Assembly (NCBI GenBank): GCA_029962745.1 | Contig: CM057162.1 | Span: 8,005,080-8,069,079 of the forward strand | Direction of reading: 5' to 3' | Source: Echinometra lucunter | Lineage: Eukaryota > Echinodermata > Echinoidea > Camarodonta > Echinometridae | DNA: 64,000 bases | Shown: in pieces, positions 1-51,900 of the stretch | Position numbering within the stretch: position 1 is the first letter of the stretch | Layout: each line of letters starts with the position of its first letter | Notes under the pieces: model-generated | Told to the model about the DNA's origin: nothing | The model's database searches: none | Seen by the model: only the letters and a program-made list of their open reading frames with translations | Made by a program: the position numbers and the translations under genes

Positions 1-2357
1 TTGAGGAATACTTCTAAAAATCAGTTCAAAAATTTTGGGGTATGTATATACGTACATCACCAAAGCCTAACTTTTGTTTAAATGAAATGAATTATATCTA
101 CTGCAATATTGACCACAATCAGAAGCAAAAGGATATTAAAGCTAACAATAAACAAGAGGACAAACTGCATCACAGATTGGAATGAGCAATGTCAAATTTC
201 CTATGCCAGTAATGAGTTCCAGTGTCAGGCAAGGCCAAGGTCGAAGTCATTACATTGGGGAGGACGAGGCATCTCTTTCTGTTACCCGGTGCAGCCTCCT
301 GAAATGCTTTTCGTATGCAAAGGTAGAAACCGAAAACAATGAAAATGTGTACCCTGGACGAAGATACGTCTAAATTAAATTTTGATGTCCACTTTCACGG
401 GCCATTTCTGCAGATCCCTGAGGCCAGGATTTCTTTCGGTGTCTTTCCCCTGCCGACAGACATAATTGGCTTTTTTCCATATGGATGTGTGGGGGTTGCA
501 CTGCAGGATGAAATTTGGAGCACTGTTTTCTTGGTATTTTGATGGCGGGAGTTGCTTTAAAGCCTTCTCCATTTGTGACTTGATAAACTGCCGCACAAAC
601 TGATGTGTCAGAAAAGACAGTACACAGTACACACACACACACAGCAATCCACAGAGCGTTGTGCTCCTTGAATCCAAAATTGATATTTGCGTGAGCAAGG
701 GCCTCAAACGGTTGTTTTGTCCTTGGTCATAATATATTTATATACCACAAAGGCTTATGAATTTGTTATTTATGCTGCCTTTGTAATAAGACTCGAAGCG
801 TCATACTAGCATGCAGTGTGTGATCTGTATAGGTGCATTATGCAATGGTACTTTCTCATTGAAGTTGATATGTCAGAAATAGTGTCACAACAAAATCTTA
901 TTTCTTGAGTTTAGTAGTTACATTTTAAAGGTATTGAAACGCTGATATGGTATGCATAGATAAATTTTCGTGAATAGAAGAATATGCAGTAAATTGTGGA
1001 GTGCAAGATAACTCCCTTATACAAGCTTAAGCTTCTGTTGGGGTATCCCAGCCATTTTATTTTACAATTTGAATATGCTGTGCATGTAATCATATTACAT
1101 GTATATTTACATGTATGTTTTATGAGGATTTCTGTAAAGTTATCAAATCACTGAAAATGAAATGAAATGGGGAAGAAACCTCTAAGCTCAAACTGAAAGG
1201 GAACCCAAAATCTTGTTTACAGAGATCTTTGTAAGGGCCATCATCTCATGCATATGAAGACAATGTTTACTCCCTTTTTGATTTCAACAGGTAATGGTTT
1301 TCCATGTCATTGTGCTATTTCTGAGAAGACTATCATTCTGTCGACAGAAATGTATTGTCGTGAAAATGTTCAGAAGCAATAGCACATTCTTCATATGATG
1401 ATTTGCTACTCCATCACATACACAGCGAACACATGTGGGCCTGATTATATTTTGATGATGTACGTGTACATGGCAACACAGGGAGTGGTATCAAATGGCC
1501 GACTCATCATGCTCACGCAGCCTCCGTCTCTCTTCCATCCTGGATTCGCTATTGATTTTGACTTCATTCAGCTCTGACTGAATGCACACACCTGCTTCAT
1601 ATGCCTGGTCTGTGAAGGAAAACATGGCCACTTTGTAAAGGCTGCTCAACATGCACTGTGGTGGATAAATGAATTTTCTGGCCATCTCTCCCGCTCCCTC
1701 TATCCTGTTATTCCTCCCTCTTCTCTCCATATCTCCCTTACTATCCCTCACTCTCCTTCTCTTACAGTTACTTTATGTCTCACTCTTTCTTTCTTTCTCA
1801 TCCTACTCTCTATTCATGTTTGATTTATTTATGTATTTTGTAAATGTATTTCTGTAGGTCTCCAAACCTTTCACCCTTTCCGCTTTGTATTTCAGTCTTG
1901 TTTTCTTAAAAATCATTTCCATGAAACATTCATCTCTTTTCATCTCTCTATCACTTTTGAAATGCATATATCATTTACAAATCTCTGCTATTTTTGCTCT
2001 CTCTTTCTCTCTTTTTTTTCTCTCTCTCTCTCTGTTTATCTTCTCTTTTTCCTTTTGGATTCATTTATATCTCATTGCACTTGTATAAAAGTTTGTGTCT
2101 ACAAATCTCTATGTATTTCAACTGTCTCATGGGTCTTTCTAATAACAATGTTCTAGCATCTCTTAGTAACTCTCTATCACGTTTTGCAAATCCTGCGTCT
2201 CTTTTATTTCTGCTCTCTCTCTCTCTCTGTCTTTCCTTAGCTCTCTGTTTTTCTGCCCCTCTTCTTTCTGTCCAGCTCTTCATAGCTCCTCACACTCTTT
2301 CTCTCTTTATAATCTCTTAAAAGACACCTTCTTCACTTTCTCATACCTCCCCTTAGC

Positions 2358-2502
2358 CCTGTTTCTCAAAACTTGTTATCAATAACAAATTGCGATAACT
2401 GTTATAAGCTACTGAAATCCTTGCATCTGATTGGCTGAGAGCAAATTTGGTCAGAGAAATGTGGCAGTTGTTACTGATGACAAGTTTTATGAAACGCGGC
2501 CC
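2358..2502. mobile_element. Short palindromic MITE (block A copy)
   Basis: CCTGTTTCTCAAAACTTGTT at the left mirrors GACAAGTTTTATGAAACG at the right, with a conserved centre GCATCTGATTGGC. Further members are at 36770-36914 (block B) and 20812-20955. Confidence 0.75.
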
Positions 2503-2673
2503 TGGTCCCATGTGAACTTGAAAGCACTCAGCGTCAAGTGCTGGGCTGGGTCAAGTATCACAAGAACGTGATATATATTATTTTGGAGTTTGGATGGTAG
2601 AGCGTGATTCATGAACAGATTGTTGATTATGAGAGAGAGAAACTGAAAGAGATGAGAGAGACGGAGAGGTAGG

Positions 2674-2706
<33 letters not shown>

Positions 2707-3375
2707 TAGGATAGAGAGGATGCTAGTAAGTTCAAAGTTTAGTTCAAAGTTCATTTATTTCCAAACATCACATTCACTTATATCATAAAAATCATTCAAC
2801 AGAACATTATATTGAAATGAAACATGAGAGTGAAGGGGAGAGCGAAAAGGGAATAAGATCCTTATACTAGAGGGCAACCCTGGTGAGAGAAAGAGAGAGG
2901 GAGAGAGTATAAAGTATAAAAGGAAAATGTACAGGTATGTGGAAAAGATAGAGGAAGAAAGAGAGAGAGAGAGAGAGAGGTAAGATACAGAAATTTTTTT
3001 TAAAATGCACATGAATGATAATCGCTATGCAGTGATCAATAAAAGTTATCCGATCATTTTCATTTTGCTTTCTGAACACCTGTCACATATATGAAGTGGA
3101 TAACGATGTGGTTTACTGTAGTGATTGAAATAAGGAAAAAGGAAATAATGAAATTGGCCTTCAAAAGCAAACAGATGTTCTTAGATTGGTATATATATAT
3201 ATACCATATCTTTAATATAATGTACACTTATGAATGCATGCATACAATTTTTTTTAAAATATACACTGGAAAATATTTTGTCTGTTTATATTTATATGAG
3301 AAAAAACTCTTGAATATGCAGTAGGTAGTAATAAGTAATGCTAACCTGCATTTTTCTATGATTCTATCTTTCCAG

Positions 3376-3502
3376 AAATACCCCAACACAGAGATTAACA
3401 ACATAGTGGATAGCAGTCAGCCCGTACTGATTGAGCAATGGTGTCCAGTGAATGGGGATGAGTGTACAAGCTCAGCAAAAGTCACCTACTATAGATGTCT
3501 TG
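3376..3502 (+). pseudogene. Out-of-order copy of APP exon 3 in block A
   Basis: 127 bases with intact acceptor (TTTCCAG) and donor (GTAAGA), encoding the same protein as exon 3 at 37783-37909; at least one silent difference (CCC versus CCT) is visible. It lies upstream of exons 1 and 2, so it cannot be spliced in order in this assembly. It is listed as a pseudogene only for want of a better type: it is probably the other allele's exon 3 rather than a decayed gene. Confidence 0.85.
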
Positions 3503-3597
3503 GTAAGATAAAGGGATGGGAAGATATGGGGGAGGGGAGGAAAAGTTGATGGAATGGAGAGAGGGAGGGAGAGAAAAGAGAGACAGGGGAGAGGAGT

Positions 3598-3652
<55 letters not shown>

Positions 3653-3659
3653 CACAATG

Positions 3660-3732
3660 ATTGAGCAATGGTGTTCAGTGAATGGAGATCAGTGTACAAG
3701 CTCAGCAAAAGTCACCTACTATAGATGTCTTG
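3660..3732 (+). pseudogene. Partial exon-3 copy 2 in block A
   Basis: The 3' half of exon 3 from ATTGAGCAATGG to the donor is repeated after a long (AG)n tract (about 3600-3651), with a few substitutions. The upstream side is purine-rich and has no polypyrimidine tract, so it should not act as an exon. Confidence 0.8.
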
Positions 3733-3847
3733 GTAAGATTAAGGGATGGGAAGATATGGGGGAGGGAGGAAAAGTTGATGGGATTGAAAGAGGGGAGAGA
3801 AAGAGAGAGAGGGGGAGGAGTGGTAGAAAGAGAGAGAGCTCACACTG

Positions 3848-3887
3848 ATTGAGCAATGGTGTCCAGTTACCTACTATAGATATCTTG
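3848..3887 (+). pseudogene. Partial exon-3 copy 3 in block A
   Basis: A third, internally deleted copy: the segment from GTGTCCAGT joins directly to TACCTACTATAG, and a GTAAG follows. The surrounding GA-rich intron sequence is duplicated with it, giving a tandem unit of roughly 190-230 bases. Confidence 0.75.
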
Positions 3888-4115
3888 GTAAGATAAAGGG
3901 ATGGGAAGATGTGGAGGGAGGAGGAGAGGTTGATGAAATGGAGAGAGGGAGGGAGAGAAGGGGGAGAGGAGAATAAGATGGGGTGAAAAGGGAAATAAGA
4001 TGGATGAAAGATTGAACAATGATATTTGAATGAAAGGAAAATAATGATGCAAGGAAAAAAAAAGGGAGATGTACATGTAATATGAGCGGAATTCACATAC
4101 CACAGATTCCTTTGT

Positions 4116-4584
4116 TAACTCTTACCGTGCCAAGGGGTTTTGCTTGTTCTCAAATTCTACCAAATCATGAACGATGCTTGCATTTCAAATGCCCGTAAGT
4201 TTTCAACAGCAATTTCTGTACAGATAAGTTGTACACAAAAGTTGCAGAAAATTCATTACTCCTTCAAATGATACCAGATATTTCCATTAATTCAATGTCT
4301 TGCATGAAAATTATTTGGAAATAGAAATGAGCTTTCATCTTGACCTTTTTCCGTTGTCATTCCTAATTTGTTTGCTATTGTTTTATGCTAAAATAAAAAT
4401 AGTTTTCTACAAAATATCCTCTGGTAGCATATAGTGACTGATAGATATTTTAAATACTATATTTATCCTCTAAACTTTAACATATTTTCATGACCGTATC
4501 CATTATTCTAAGTGGAGTAATGGTCGATTCAAAATGTAAAGTCTTTTGGGCACATATACATGCCACCGGCACTGTAAGAGTTAA
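4116..4584. mobile_element. TTAA-flanked MITE, second family (block A)
   Basis: TTAACTCTTACCGTGCC at the left is mirrored by GGCACTGTAAGAGTTAA at the right, and TTAA is present at both ends. The block B counterpart is 38496-38983. Confidence 0.75.
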
Positions 4585-5152
4585 GATAGAGAAACTGAAA
4601 AGTAGGGAAGGAGGAAAATGAGATGGAGTGGAAAGGCATGTAATGATGATGAGAAAGAAGGAGATAAGAAGAGAAGAAAAATATATTGGATATAATGTAT
4701 TCAGATTTTGAATTGATATTGGTAAGAAAGGAAGATGTTAAAGATGCATAGGGAGAATAGCATAGCAGGGATGAAGATAGAAGAAAAGACTTTGAAATAC
4801 ATGTTAGTAGACTGGATTTAGAGAAAATGTGTAGAGAATGAATAAGCTCTAGATTTCAGAAATGGACTGAATTTTAAGACTGATTAATTAAATAAATTGG
4901 ATGTTTACTGTACCTGTTTATCTCAATTGATATTGTTCATTATCTGTGTTATGTGATATATTTTTTACACAAGACAAGTGTCAATCTCCATTCTGTTTCT
5001 TTTGTTTTTAATAGTTTTTACCTCAATAAATTTTCAAAGCCAAACGAATGAATTCATTTCTGAATTGACATCAGCAGTTTTTCATACCTGATGGATCCAT
5101 TTGAATGTACAACTATGATAATTCTGACATTCATCTCTTCCTTATGCAACAG

Positions 5153-5164
5153 CTGGTCCATTTG
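5153..5164 (+). pseudogene. Truncated copy of APP exon 4 at the gap edge
   Basis: The acceptor CAACAG and the first 12 exon bases match 39551-39562 exactly and are then cut by the N run. This shows that block A continued into the gene before the assembly broke. Confidence 0.85.
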
Positions 5165-5664
5165 NNNNNNNNNNNNNNNNNNNNNNNNNNNNNNNNNNNN
5201 NNNNNNNNNNNNNNNNNNNNNNNNNNNNNNNNNNNNNNNNNNNNNNNNNNNNNNNNNNNNNNNNNNNNNNNNNNNNNNNNNNNNNNNNNNNNNNNNNNNN
5301 NNNNNNNNNNNNNNNNNNNNNNNNNNNNNNNNNNNNNNNNNNNNNNNNNNNNNNNNNNNNNNNNNNNNNNNNNNNNNNNNNNNNNNNNNNNNNNNNNNNN
5401 NNNNNNNNNNNNNNNNNNNNNNNNNNNNNNNNNNNNNNNNNNNNNNNNNNNNNNNNNNNNNNNNNNNNNNNNNNNNNNNNNNNNNNNNNNNNNNNNNNNN
5501 NNNNNNNNNNNNNNNNNNNNNNNNNNNNNNNNNNNNNNNNNNNNNNNNNNNNNNNNNNNNNNNNNNNNNNNNNNNNNNNNNNNNNNNNNNNNNNNNNNNN
5601 NNNNNNNNNNNNNNNNNNNNNNNNNNNNNNNNNNNNNNNNNNNNNNNNNNNNNNNNNNNNNNNN
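5165..5664. other. Assembly gap of exactly 500 N
   Basis: A run of 500 unknown bases, a typical placeholder length, so its real size is unknown. It separates block A from sequence that does not match what follows block B. Confidence 1.
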
Positions 5665-8537
5665 CACTTGTCATTTATTTTGATGTGCCAATCCACAGTG
5701 AAACCTATGTATAAAGGTCATTCAAGGGAGACAGGAAAAAGCACTTGGTCTTTATAGGCAGGTGGTCTTTATGGACATGTTTCCTTCAGTACATGCTCCA
5801 ATGAGAAACCACATTCAATGGAAACAGAAAATGTGGCCTTTATAGACAGGTGATCTTGATAGACTGGTGGTTTGCTAAAGCAGGTTTGGCTGTACTATAC
5901 ATATCACTTCTAGAGTGCCAATATCTATAGAAGACAAGATAAGAGTATTGTGAAGTAGATGTAAAAAGAATGTACTTTTCAACCTAACCATACACATTTG
6001 AACTCCACAGCCAGCCATAATCCAAGAATTGGCTAGAATGGCCGCCAATTTGGCCTATATATAGCCATGGTATTTACAGGCCCATTCGCTTATTGGAGTG
6101 ATTGATTTCGAGGATTGATTCGCAGGCAAAAACTCCTCGTATGCGATCGCTTTCTATACTGATTTGCAAAACTTCAGAAGGAAGTTTGCAGTTGGCAATG
6201 ATTTTTGTCTGTCTGGTTTGAACTTTTGGAGTAGGTATTTTGTTTAGGTATGAATTATAGGAAGGAAGTGTAATATAAACTATAAAGGACATTCAAATAC
6301 ATTAGAAATTTTATATACATGTATGGTGTATAATTTGAAGAAAGGAATTTTTAGAAAAAGATTGTACAGTTTGTGGAAACATTTGCCATGTTTGAACAAA
6401 TTTTTCCCTTCACAGATTTAATGTGAAAATTTACTTCTGAAATATAAAATGGTTGTATTGCAAATTTGTTTCAGACTTATTAAAGCATTTGGAATAGAAA
6501 GTTCAGGATAAGATATTTTGGACGTACTCTTCAATTATACTTTACTTGGTATTTGGTTCTCTTTGGAGAAAGTAGTATTCTCAGCACTTTGGGAGTTCAG
6601 ATTGATTTCCTGATTATGAATCATAGTATCTTTAATCATTTTCATACAAGACATTGATCATATGAACATGTTTGTAGAAAAGACATCTCAAAGTATGTTC
6701 TTTGTCATCAAATGGAATACAGCATTGAATGAGTTCAACAAGAAAGGAAAGATTGAGCAATGCTAGACAATAGAATAATAAACAGGGCAACACATGCCCT
6801 CGAATAGCAGACACTGGGTGAACAATGATCCCAGACAGAACTTCATTATGTATTCCTTATTACTAGGACAACGCAGCACATTAGCCTATGTTCCGCCGCT
6901 TTCCCAGGCTTCCCTCCCATCTTATCAAAGCCTGTATTGATTAGCGATCGAAGACAACGGGGCTACATTAGGCCTGACGGCTAATAGCTGGGCTTTCACA
7001 TTCAGGGGCCGTAAAAGGAAATCATTCTTGATTTCTCCCAGCCAGCTTATATCGTCTGCTTTGAGCCATAAGAGCATTTTCCTTGTATATGAGGATGAGT
7101 TTATGCCATTCTGGCTCTAAACATACAATATCAACTGTTTTAAGCCAAAAGGTCATCATCATCAGCATAACTGTAGTCGGCATCTTCCATCTTACTAGGG
7201 TTACTGACTTCCGAGCCATGCTGACACTCCCTCGCTATCTTCCTTTCACTTCTTGTCTTGAGCATCCTCCTTGTTTAGACCAACCGTACTGCTTCATTTC
7301 TTCACAATATTGCCCAGAATTCACAAAGGTGGTTTGAATTTAGACCATGGTTTAGGCAAATTTCATGGTATAAGTGCGCTTGATTTAGCGGGTACACCAA
7401 GAAAGGTCCAATAATAAACGTGCATGTGTTCAAAGGGCGCTAAATTCACGCTGGTTGCCATGGTTTAGACCACGGTTTATGTAAATTGATGCATGGTTTA
7501 TGTAAATTTCATTTACATAAACTGCGGTCTAAACCATGGCAACCAGGGCAAATTTAGCACCCTTTGCCAAACAAGTGTGCTCATTTTTGTACCTTTCTTA
7601 GTGTACGCGCTTAAACAAGCGCACTTTTACCACAAAATTTGCCTAAACCATGGTATGAATTTACAGTAAACCACCTTTGTGAATTCTGGCCATTGTCTTT
7701 GGTGTTCTGTTGTGCCATCAGCTTCCAGATCCCATGCTCTTTTCACAGGCTCATCATCTGACATTCACAGTACACCATGACCCATCCATTTCAACCCACT
7801 TCTCTTGACCGCTTCCTTCACAGTTTCTTCATTAACTTGTGTTTTATCATGGATCCTACTAGAACTAGATTGTGATTAATGACCTTCTGGCTCCAGTCCT
7901 AACAATATAGTCTGTTCTAAGCCAGAAGGTATTAACTCTCTACATAAGGACATGAGTGCTAGTGGAATAAATGAATGTGTAAAGAACTCAAAATACATAT
8001 ATTGTCTGTATTAGTGTTCTGGGTGGGTCTTTTCGTGTCACTGGAATTGCTAAGTGATGAATGAGCAATTAAAGTGATGATTAGGCCTACAGTTGATGAG
8101 TTGATGTAATTATAGCTGTTAAAGTGAGCAATAAGGATTCTCAATTTTTATGACATATTTTTTTCTTGCATATTCAATGCCAAGAATATGATTGATACCT
8201 GAGAAATAATGAAAAAACCCAAACTGTTTTCTCTGTAGTTCACCAATAGCGTTCTTGAGTATATTTTGAAAATCCTTTATCAAAATGTAGCTGGTAATAT
8301 TTTCTACTTGCAGTAGTATACACAGTAGGCGAATTGCAAATACATGTATGTGCTTCCACCATAAGCTTCATGGCATTGTGTACACAATTCTTTTTTCAAC
8401 CCTGTCAAATCTAGACAGTAATGCATTGGTAATTTGCCATCAGATAGGGTTTTAATGCATATGCTGCTGGAGATCGGAGTAATTTCTGGTTCCCATGGCA
8501 ACAGGAATTAATACCACTCCAATTCTCCCTCTTTTTT
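5665..8537. other. Upstream non-coding region of APP
   Basis: No supported coding region. It contains a dispersed repeat at about 5690-5885 related to 29745-29840 (GTGAAACC ... AAGGGAGACA ... AGGTGGTCT), the inverted-repeat element at 7314-7689, and otherwise unique AT-rich sequence with a slightly GC-richer patch at 6880-7010. Confidence 0.5.
7314..7689. mobile_element. Fold-back MITE, ~376 bp
   Basis: The ends are near-perfect inverted repeats: CCAGAATTCACAAAGGTGG at 7314 and its complement ending at 7689. The interior is also largely palindromic around 7505, with mirrored GGTTTAGACC/GGTCTAAACC and TTTATGTAAATT motifs. No coding capacity. A related fragment (GACCATGGTTTAAA ... AAACCTTTGTGTGAATTC) lies at about 24460-24525. 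Confidence 0.8.
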
Positions 8538-8717
8538 AATTATGGTCGCCAGCGAGCAAGCGAGCATTCACTGGAGGCAGCGTGTATACGCAGGCTCCAG
8601 TGTGTCCGCGACGCTTTTGAATAATTGAAGGCTGCCTTTTCGGTGGGTTGCAAAGTGCGAATGCATTGACGTTTGGCAGAAATTTGGATTTGTTTACGTT
8701 TGTGTGATATTGTAAGC
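8538..8717 (+). promoter_or_regulatory. Possible 5' UTR / promoter-proximal segment of APP
   Basis: This stretch is visibly richer in G+C and CpG (around 8548-8615) than the AT-rich flanks and sits immediately upstream of the predicted start codon. If transcribed it holds two small upstream frames: ATG at 8542 (28 codons, ending in TGA) and ATG at 8661 (two codons). No convincing TATA box is seen. The call depends on exon 1 being correct. Confidence 0.35.
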
Positions 8718-47429
<38,712 letters not shown>

Positions 47430-48925
47430 CTTATGACCAGAGCTCACACACACACAAAAATGTGATTCTCCTGTACAGCTGAACTGTGAATTATTGCACT
47501 TACAGCATCCTTCTTTGGAAAGAAAAAAGAAACATGAAGCACAGCAATCACATGATATTCTTGTTTATAAGCCGATACCTAGCTCTCACTGTATTGGCTC
47601 ACTTAATACGATAGGAGATACTCTTCTGTGTAGTACTACTACTCGTATCTTTATATTAATGAATATATAAAGTGTGTATACTTACAGCAAGGATTACCAA
47701 ACAGACCATGTGTATTTGCATACTTTCATGGATATTCAATTCATTCAATAGCACAGTATATTCCTATTATTCTCAATATTCTTAATAATTCATTCAAACT
47801 GACTTGCCCATTACCATTATGTCAGCATTACCTATTGAAATATGCCTCTCTTTGACAACTGTTTCTCGGTATCTATGGAAATTAAGCATTTTGAGCATTG
47901 CAATATTGAATGTATAGTAAGATACCTTATTTATTGTAATAAATCATTGTAATTTAAAATTCTAAAGTCACCTCTTCAACACTCATTCCATCGTTCTACC
48001 GTCACAATAGAGACAAAAGTTTCAAGTGGTGTATGTATCATAAGATATCTATTTGTAACAAAAATACCAATAATGAATTGCATGAGGAATCACTGTGAGT
48101 CGTATTAGGACTAGCTACTAAATGCAGTATAGCTTCACAACTGTGCATCAAATTGACTAGATCGCTACTTTAAATCTCAAGTTTAAATATAAGCTAAAGT
48201 CCTGTTCTGAATAAACAAGTTTAGTGAAAAATGTACCATTGTAGTGTAACTTCCAATGATTGTAATCAACTCATTAACATATTAAGCATGTTTATCCTGC
48301 ATTTTAACCAAGTCTTTTGACTCAATGGTCTCGTAAAGATGGAAAAAGAGTGTGTTGCATCATAAAAAGGACATTGATTGCAAGCTAGACTTGCAATTAT
48401 ATTTAAACTAAAATCACTAATGTATATTTGACATGAGTATTTCCTGTTTTCGATGATAAATATTGAGAATGGTCTAATTATAGCAATTTGGAAGTTGCAT
48501 TCACAATTAGTTTAGCAAGAAAAACTGCATATTTTTGTCTCGGTGGAAAAAGGGATAAAACATGCAGCCCATGCAATGCAAAAACAATGCATTATTTAGA
48601 TGTGTGAATCCATTTTAACACAGTGGCAAAAAACAGGTGAATGTATTTCTATCTATTGCGCAAGTAAAGTGGCCTATCGGGTGGGGGGGTGACAAGCGGG
48701 CACATCTAATCTAGGTGTGAAAGCTTGAAATACTCTTCATAGAATTTTATCAAACTAACCACTCTGTCAAAACAAAAAAATTGATGTGAAATCTAAGAAT
48801 AACACATGACCCGTTTCTTAACTTTGAATGTATGTGTGAAATACCATGAGAAATTATTTGATTTTTGTGTGATATGATAATCATGATGTCTATAATATCA
48901 AATTAATAAAGAAAAAAAAGGATCA
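47430..48925 (+). other. APP 3' UTR and candidate polyadenylation signals
   Basis: Non-coding sequence directly after the stop codon. AATAAA hexamers are seen at 47938-47943 and 48905-48910, and a further one at 51040-51045, so the UTR may be about 0.5, 1.5 or 3.6 kb long or have alternative ends. No repeat boundary interrupts the first 1.2 kb. The end point given is only the second hexamer plus a margin. Confidence 0.5.
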
Positions 48926-51900
48926 TTGTAAATCTTTTTTCACGAAGTAGATGATGAGTGATGTGTGAGATAGTTCGTTGTTGTACAAAATTTAGCCAAC
49001 TTTTGAATGTCTTGTCAACAATAATACATTTCATGTGAGCTAAATGGCTGTAGATATTCTGCTACATATAGATCCACATCAGAGTAAGACTCCATAGAAA
49101 ATAAGAGTAGAAAATATTAGAACTGTACCAGTTGTGTATTGTAGTACATGGACGTGCCCTACTTGACTTTCAGGTTGTCATAGCAACAAAGCAACAATGC
49201 CATTATTTAATCATTAGGGTTATTTGCTTTTATAGTCATAGGGGATGAAGCCTTACAATGTGACAGGTATTGGACGGTTGACCAAAGCTCCACAAGACTG
49301 CAGGTCCCCAAGATGCAAGGGGCCACTGTTCCAAAGGTCTACAAGGTAAGAAGGTCCACAGGCATGCAGTTCCGCAAGATGTGGGGTTCACAAGCCTTAG
49401 GTCCATTAAACTGCAGGTCCGTAAAAACAAATATTTACGAGAACGTATTTCCCGGTGTTGTGAAGCACCTAGTCGGAAGTTTTTATATGGTCCTTGATTC
49501 CCAGTTGTCATTTCCCTGATCCAGGGAACCTTCAGTCTCATGGAACCTTGGTTACTTTTGATTTGTCTCAAAGAGAATAGGGGTTGTGGACACATGGATC
49601 TAAAAGGCATTCAACGCTGTTGTAAATATTAGATATAAATTATAAAAAAACACTTGCTATGATGTCAACATTGTGGTATATAGCTTGCTACTATAGCTCT
49701 CAGCTAGTGTATAATCTCATTGCGTGAGTGTCTTGTGAAAACTGAATAGCAATGGATATATACCAATGTCTCATTAGTATTCATATTATTCAAATGAGTG
49801 CTGTACAAAGGTCAATTCAGTGTATACTATGTGTGCTTAATGAATATTCATATATTGATGTTCCTTACTGATGATGGAAAGAAGTGAAATTAATTTTTAG
49901 TGGGGTGAAGGGTTAGGTCTCTGACCAATATTTTCATGAATTCATCTATGTTTAAGCATGAATTGGACATTTTAATACAAATTTCAGGAAAATCCAATAG
50001 GGGGAGAATTCACAACTGCAAAAAAGAAAATGCTTTGGTTTTTATATTTTGGACGGAACATAGGGATTTTAATGTTAACAAATACCCCAAGTAGTTCATT
50101 TGGGAATACGACTAACTTGTGATTTTCCTTACTATCTGTTCATATGAAACAGTACTTTTTGTGACCATTGCTTATTATCATTATGTAAGAATAATTTATT
50201 GTATTTTTCATCCATTTTAAATCATGTTTCAGTGTAATTCTGTTTCGAAAAATATGCTAAATCTTGTCGTTTGACGTTTGTAGTCTAGAAGTGTGTTAAT
50301 GATATATTGTTCTTGATTGAGTTTTCATACACATCTTCTGTGTGTAATACATTTTAATTGAGAAATATCTTTTTCAAGGTTGGAATAATGGTATAACAGT
50401 ATTGATGTTGTATGGCTAAACGTGTATGAGAGCATTGTGTTCTAAAAACTCAATATGTATGGAGCACCCTTTGTGGATAATATTTCACTGATTACCAGAA
50501 GTAGCCTTTTTGTTTTCTTTACACTGTCAGTCGTCAAGAATTTTGTTACTCGACTTAAATGCAAGCAGTAGTTATAAATGCTGGTTGACTTCAGTAAAAC
50601 TTGTATCCTTACATAGCAGCATTTTGTGGAGAACCATTGATTTCTGTTTAACGAGAAGCAAAAATCAGGTATTTTTAAGTGCTAATATTTTAAACCAGCA
50701 TTACATGTGAATTTCTGTGTGGCCGTTAAAGCATATGAGCTGAATTTCTGTGTGTTTTTTGCCTGTTATGTGTTTTTTTTATTTGTTGTATATAAGAAGC
50801 TTAAAAGTAATATTCCTCTAGGAGTAATATGTGTATGTCATTATTTGTTGTATTCTGTTTTGCCAAAAATGTTATACACTTAGTACTTGAACTATCTTGT
50901 ATTCTTTGGCTTGTATGCAAAAAGGAGGCTTGTATGCAGGGACGAAAAGACCGCATAGTTGTTTCAACTCGCGTGAAGTGGATGTCAGATTTGAGTAAAC
51001 CATTGAGGATGGACCACTGTTCGACCTTAAGATACAATTAATAAAATTATGAAGTGAATGCATGGGGTTACTCTGAAATCTGATTATCTGTGGTGTCTTA
51101 TCAAGTATAAACCTCCTTTCTGCAAACTTGTCTCTTTTTATTTTTCTTTTTATTTATGGACAGTGGGTTAGAGGAAGAAGATGGATATTTCAACTTGTAA
51201 GGGCACTTCCGTCAAACTACAAAGATTATAAAGATATATATTTTAAAGACAATATTTAGTTCATATTTCCAGGTGGCTTAAATGAAGGGGAAAAATGTAT
51301 TCAATCTCCATATAGAGTTGGTTATCCACCCAGAATTTTTATTGTAATTCTTTTGTAATTATTAGCATTAATCTGGACAATTACGTTTGTAATGGACTTT
51401 TGACTCATGGTAATTGTGGGGTTTGTTGATTTAATTTCAATTTTTAATTATTTTGAAATTTGGACATTTAACCTCAAAATTCATTTCTTGGACTGAAATA
51501 TTCCATCATTTTGAGGAATAGTATGGGGCTTTAAGAAGGGTACAATTTCAAAAATAAATAATAATCAAATAAGCCCCAATAAACATTTTCCTTTATACCA
51601 TGAACTAAAGATGTTCAGTTATAAAATGGGATTTGAATGAATTACGAGTATTCTCGACTTAACCACTTTGAAAACAGTATAAATGCATTACACTGATTTT
51701 ATAGAAATTCAAGGGGTTTTTTTTGGGTTTGATGATTGATAGTTCTTGTAAAGAAGTTCTCTGATAAAAACTTTGGGATTTTGTAATTCCAGAATGGCCA
51801 CTTTTTGAACAGAGAAACTCTAATATGGAAAATTTGGGAATTTGTGATCCAAGATTGGAAGTTGTTTACACACAAACTCTATGATAGAATATTTGGTGTT

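Larger units (their letters stand above)
1..5164. repeat. Block A: long near-copy of 34409-39562
   Basis: The whole block matches 34409-39562 in the same orientation with scattered substitutions and small indels (for example about six substitutions over 200-540, and a ~20-bp insertion in block B near 38781). Every internal landmark is shared: pyrimidine tracts, the inverted-repeat element of 2358-2502, the GA tracts, exon 3 and its partial copies, and the TTAA-flanked element. Block A stops 12 bases into exon 4, exactly at the gap. It begins at the window edge, so its true start is unknown. An alternate haplotype left in the scaffold is the simplest explanation; a real segmental duplication is the alternative. 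Confidence 0.95.

Noticed and set aside
1491..1751. Charged minus-strand frame conserved in both blocks
   Set aside because: Conservation follows from the block duplication, the start lies in a CT-rich tract, and no family is recognised.
5054..5714. Open frames of about 200 codons spanning the gap
   Set aside because: They consist almost wholly of unknown bases.
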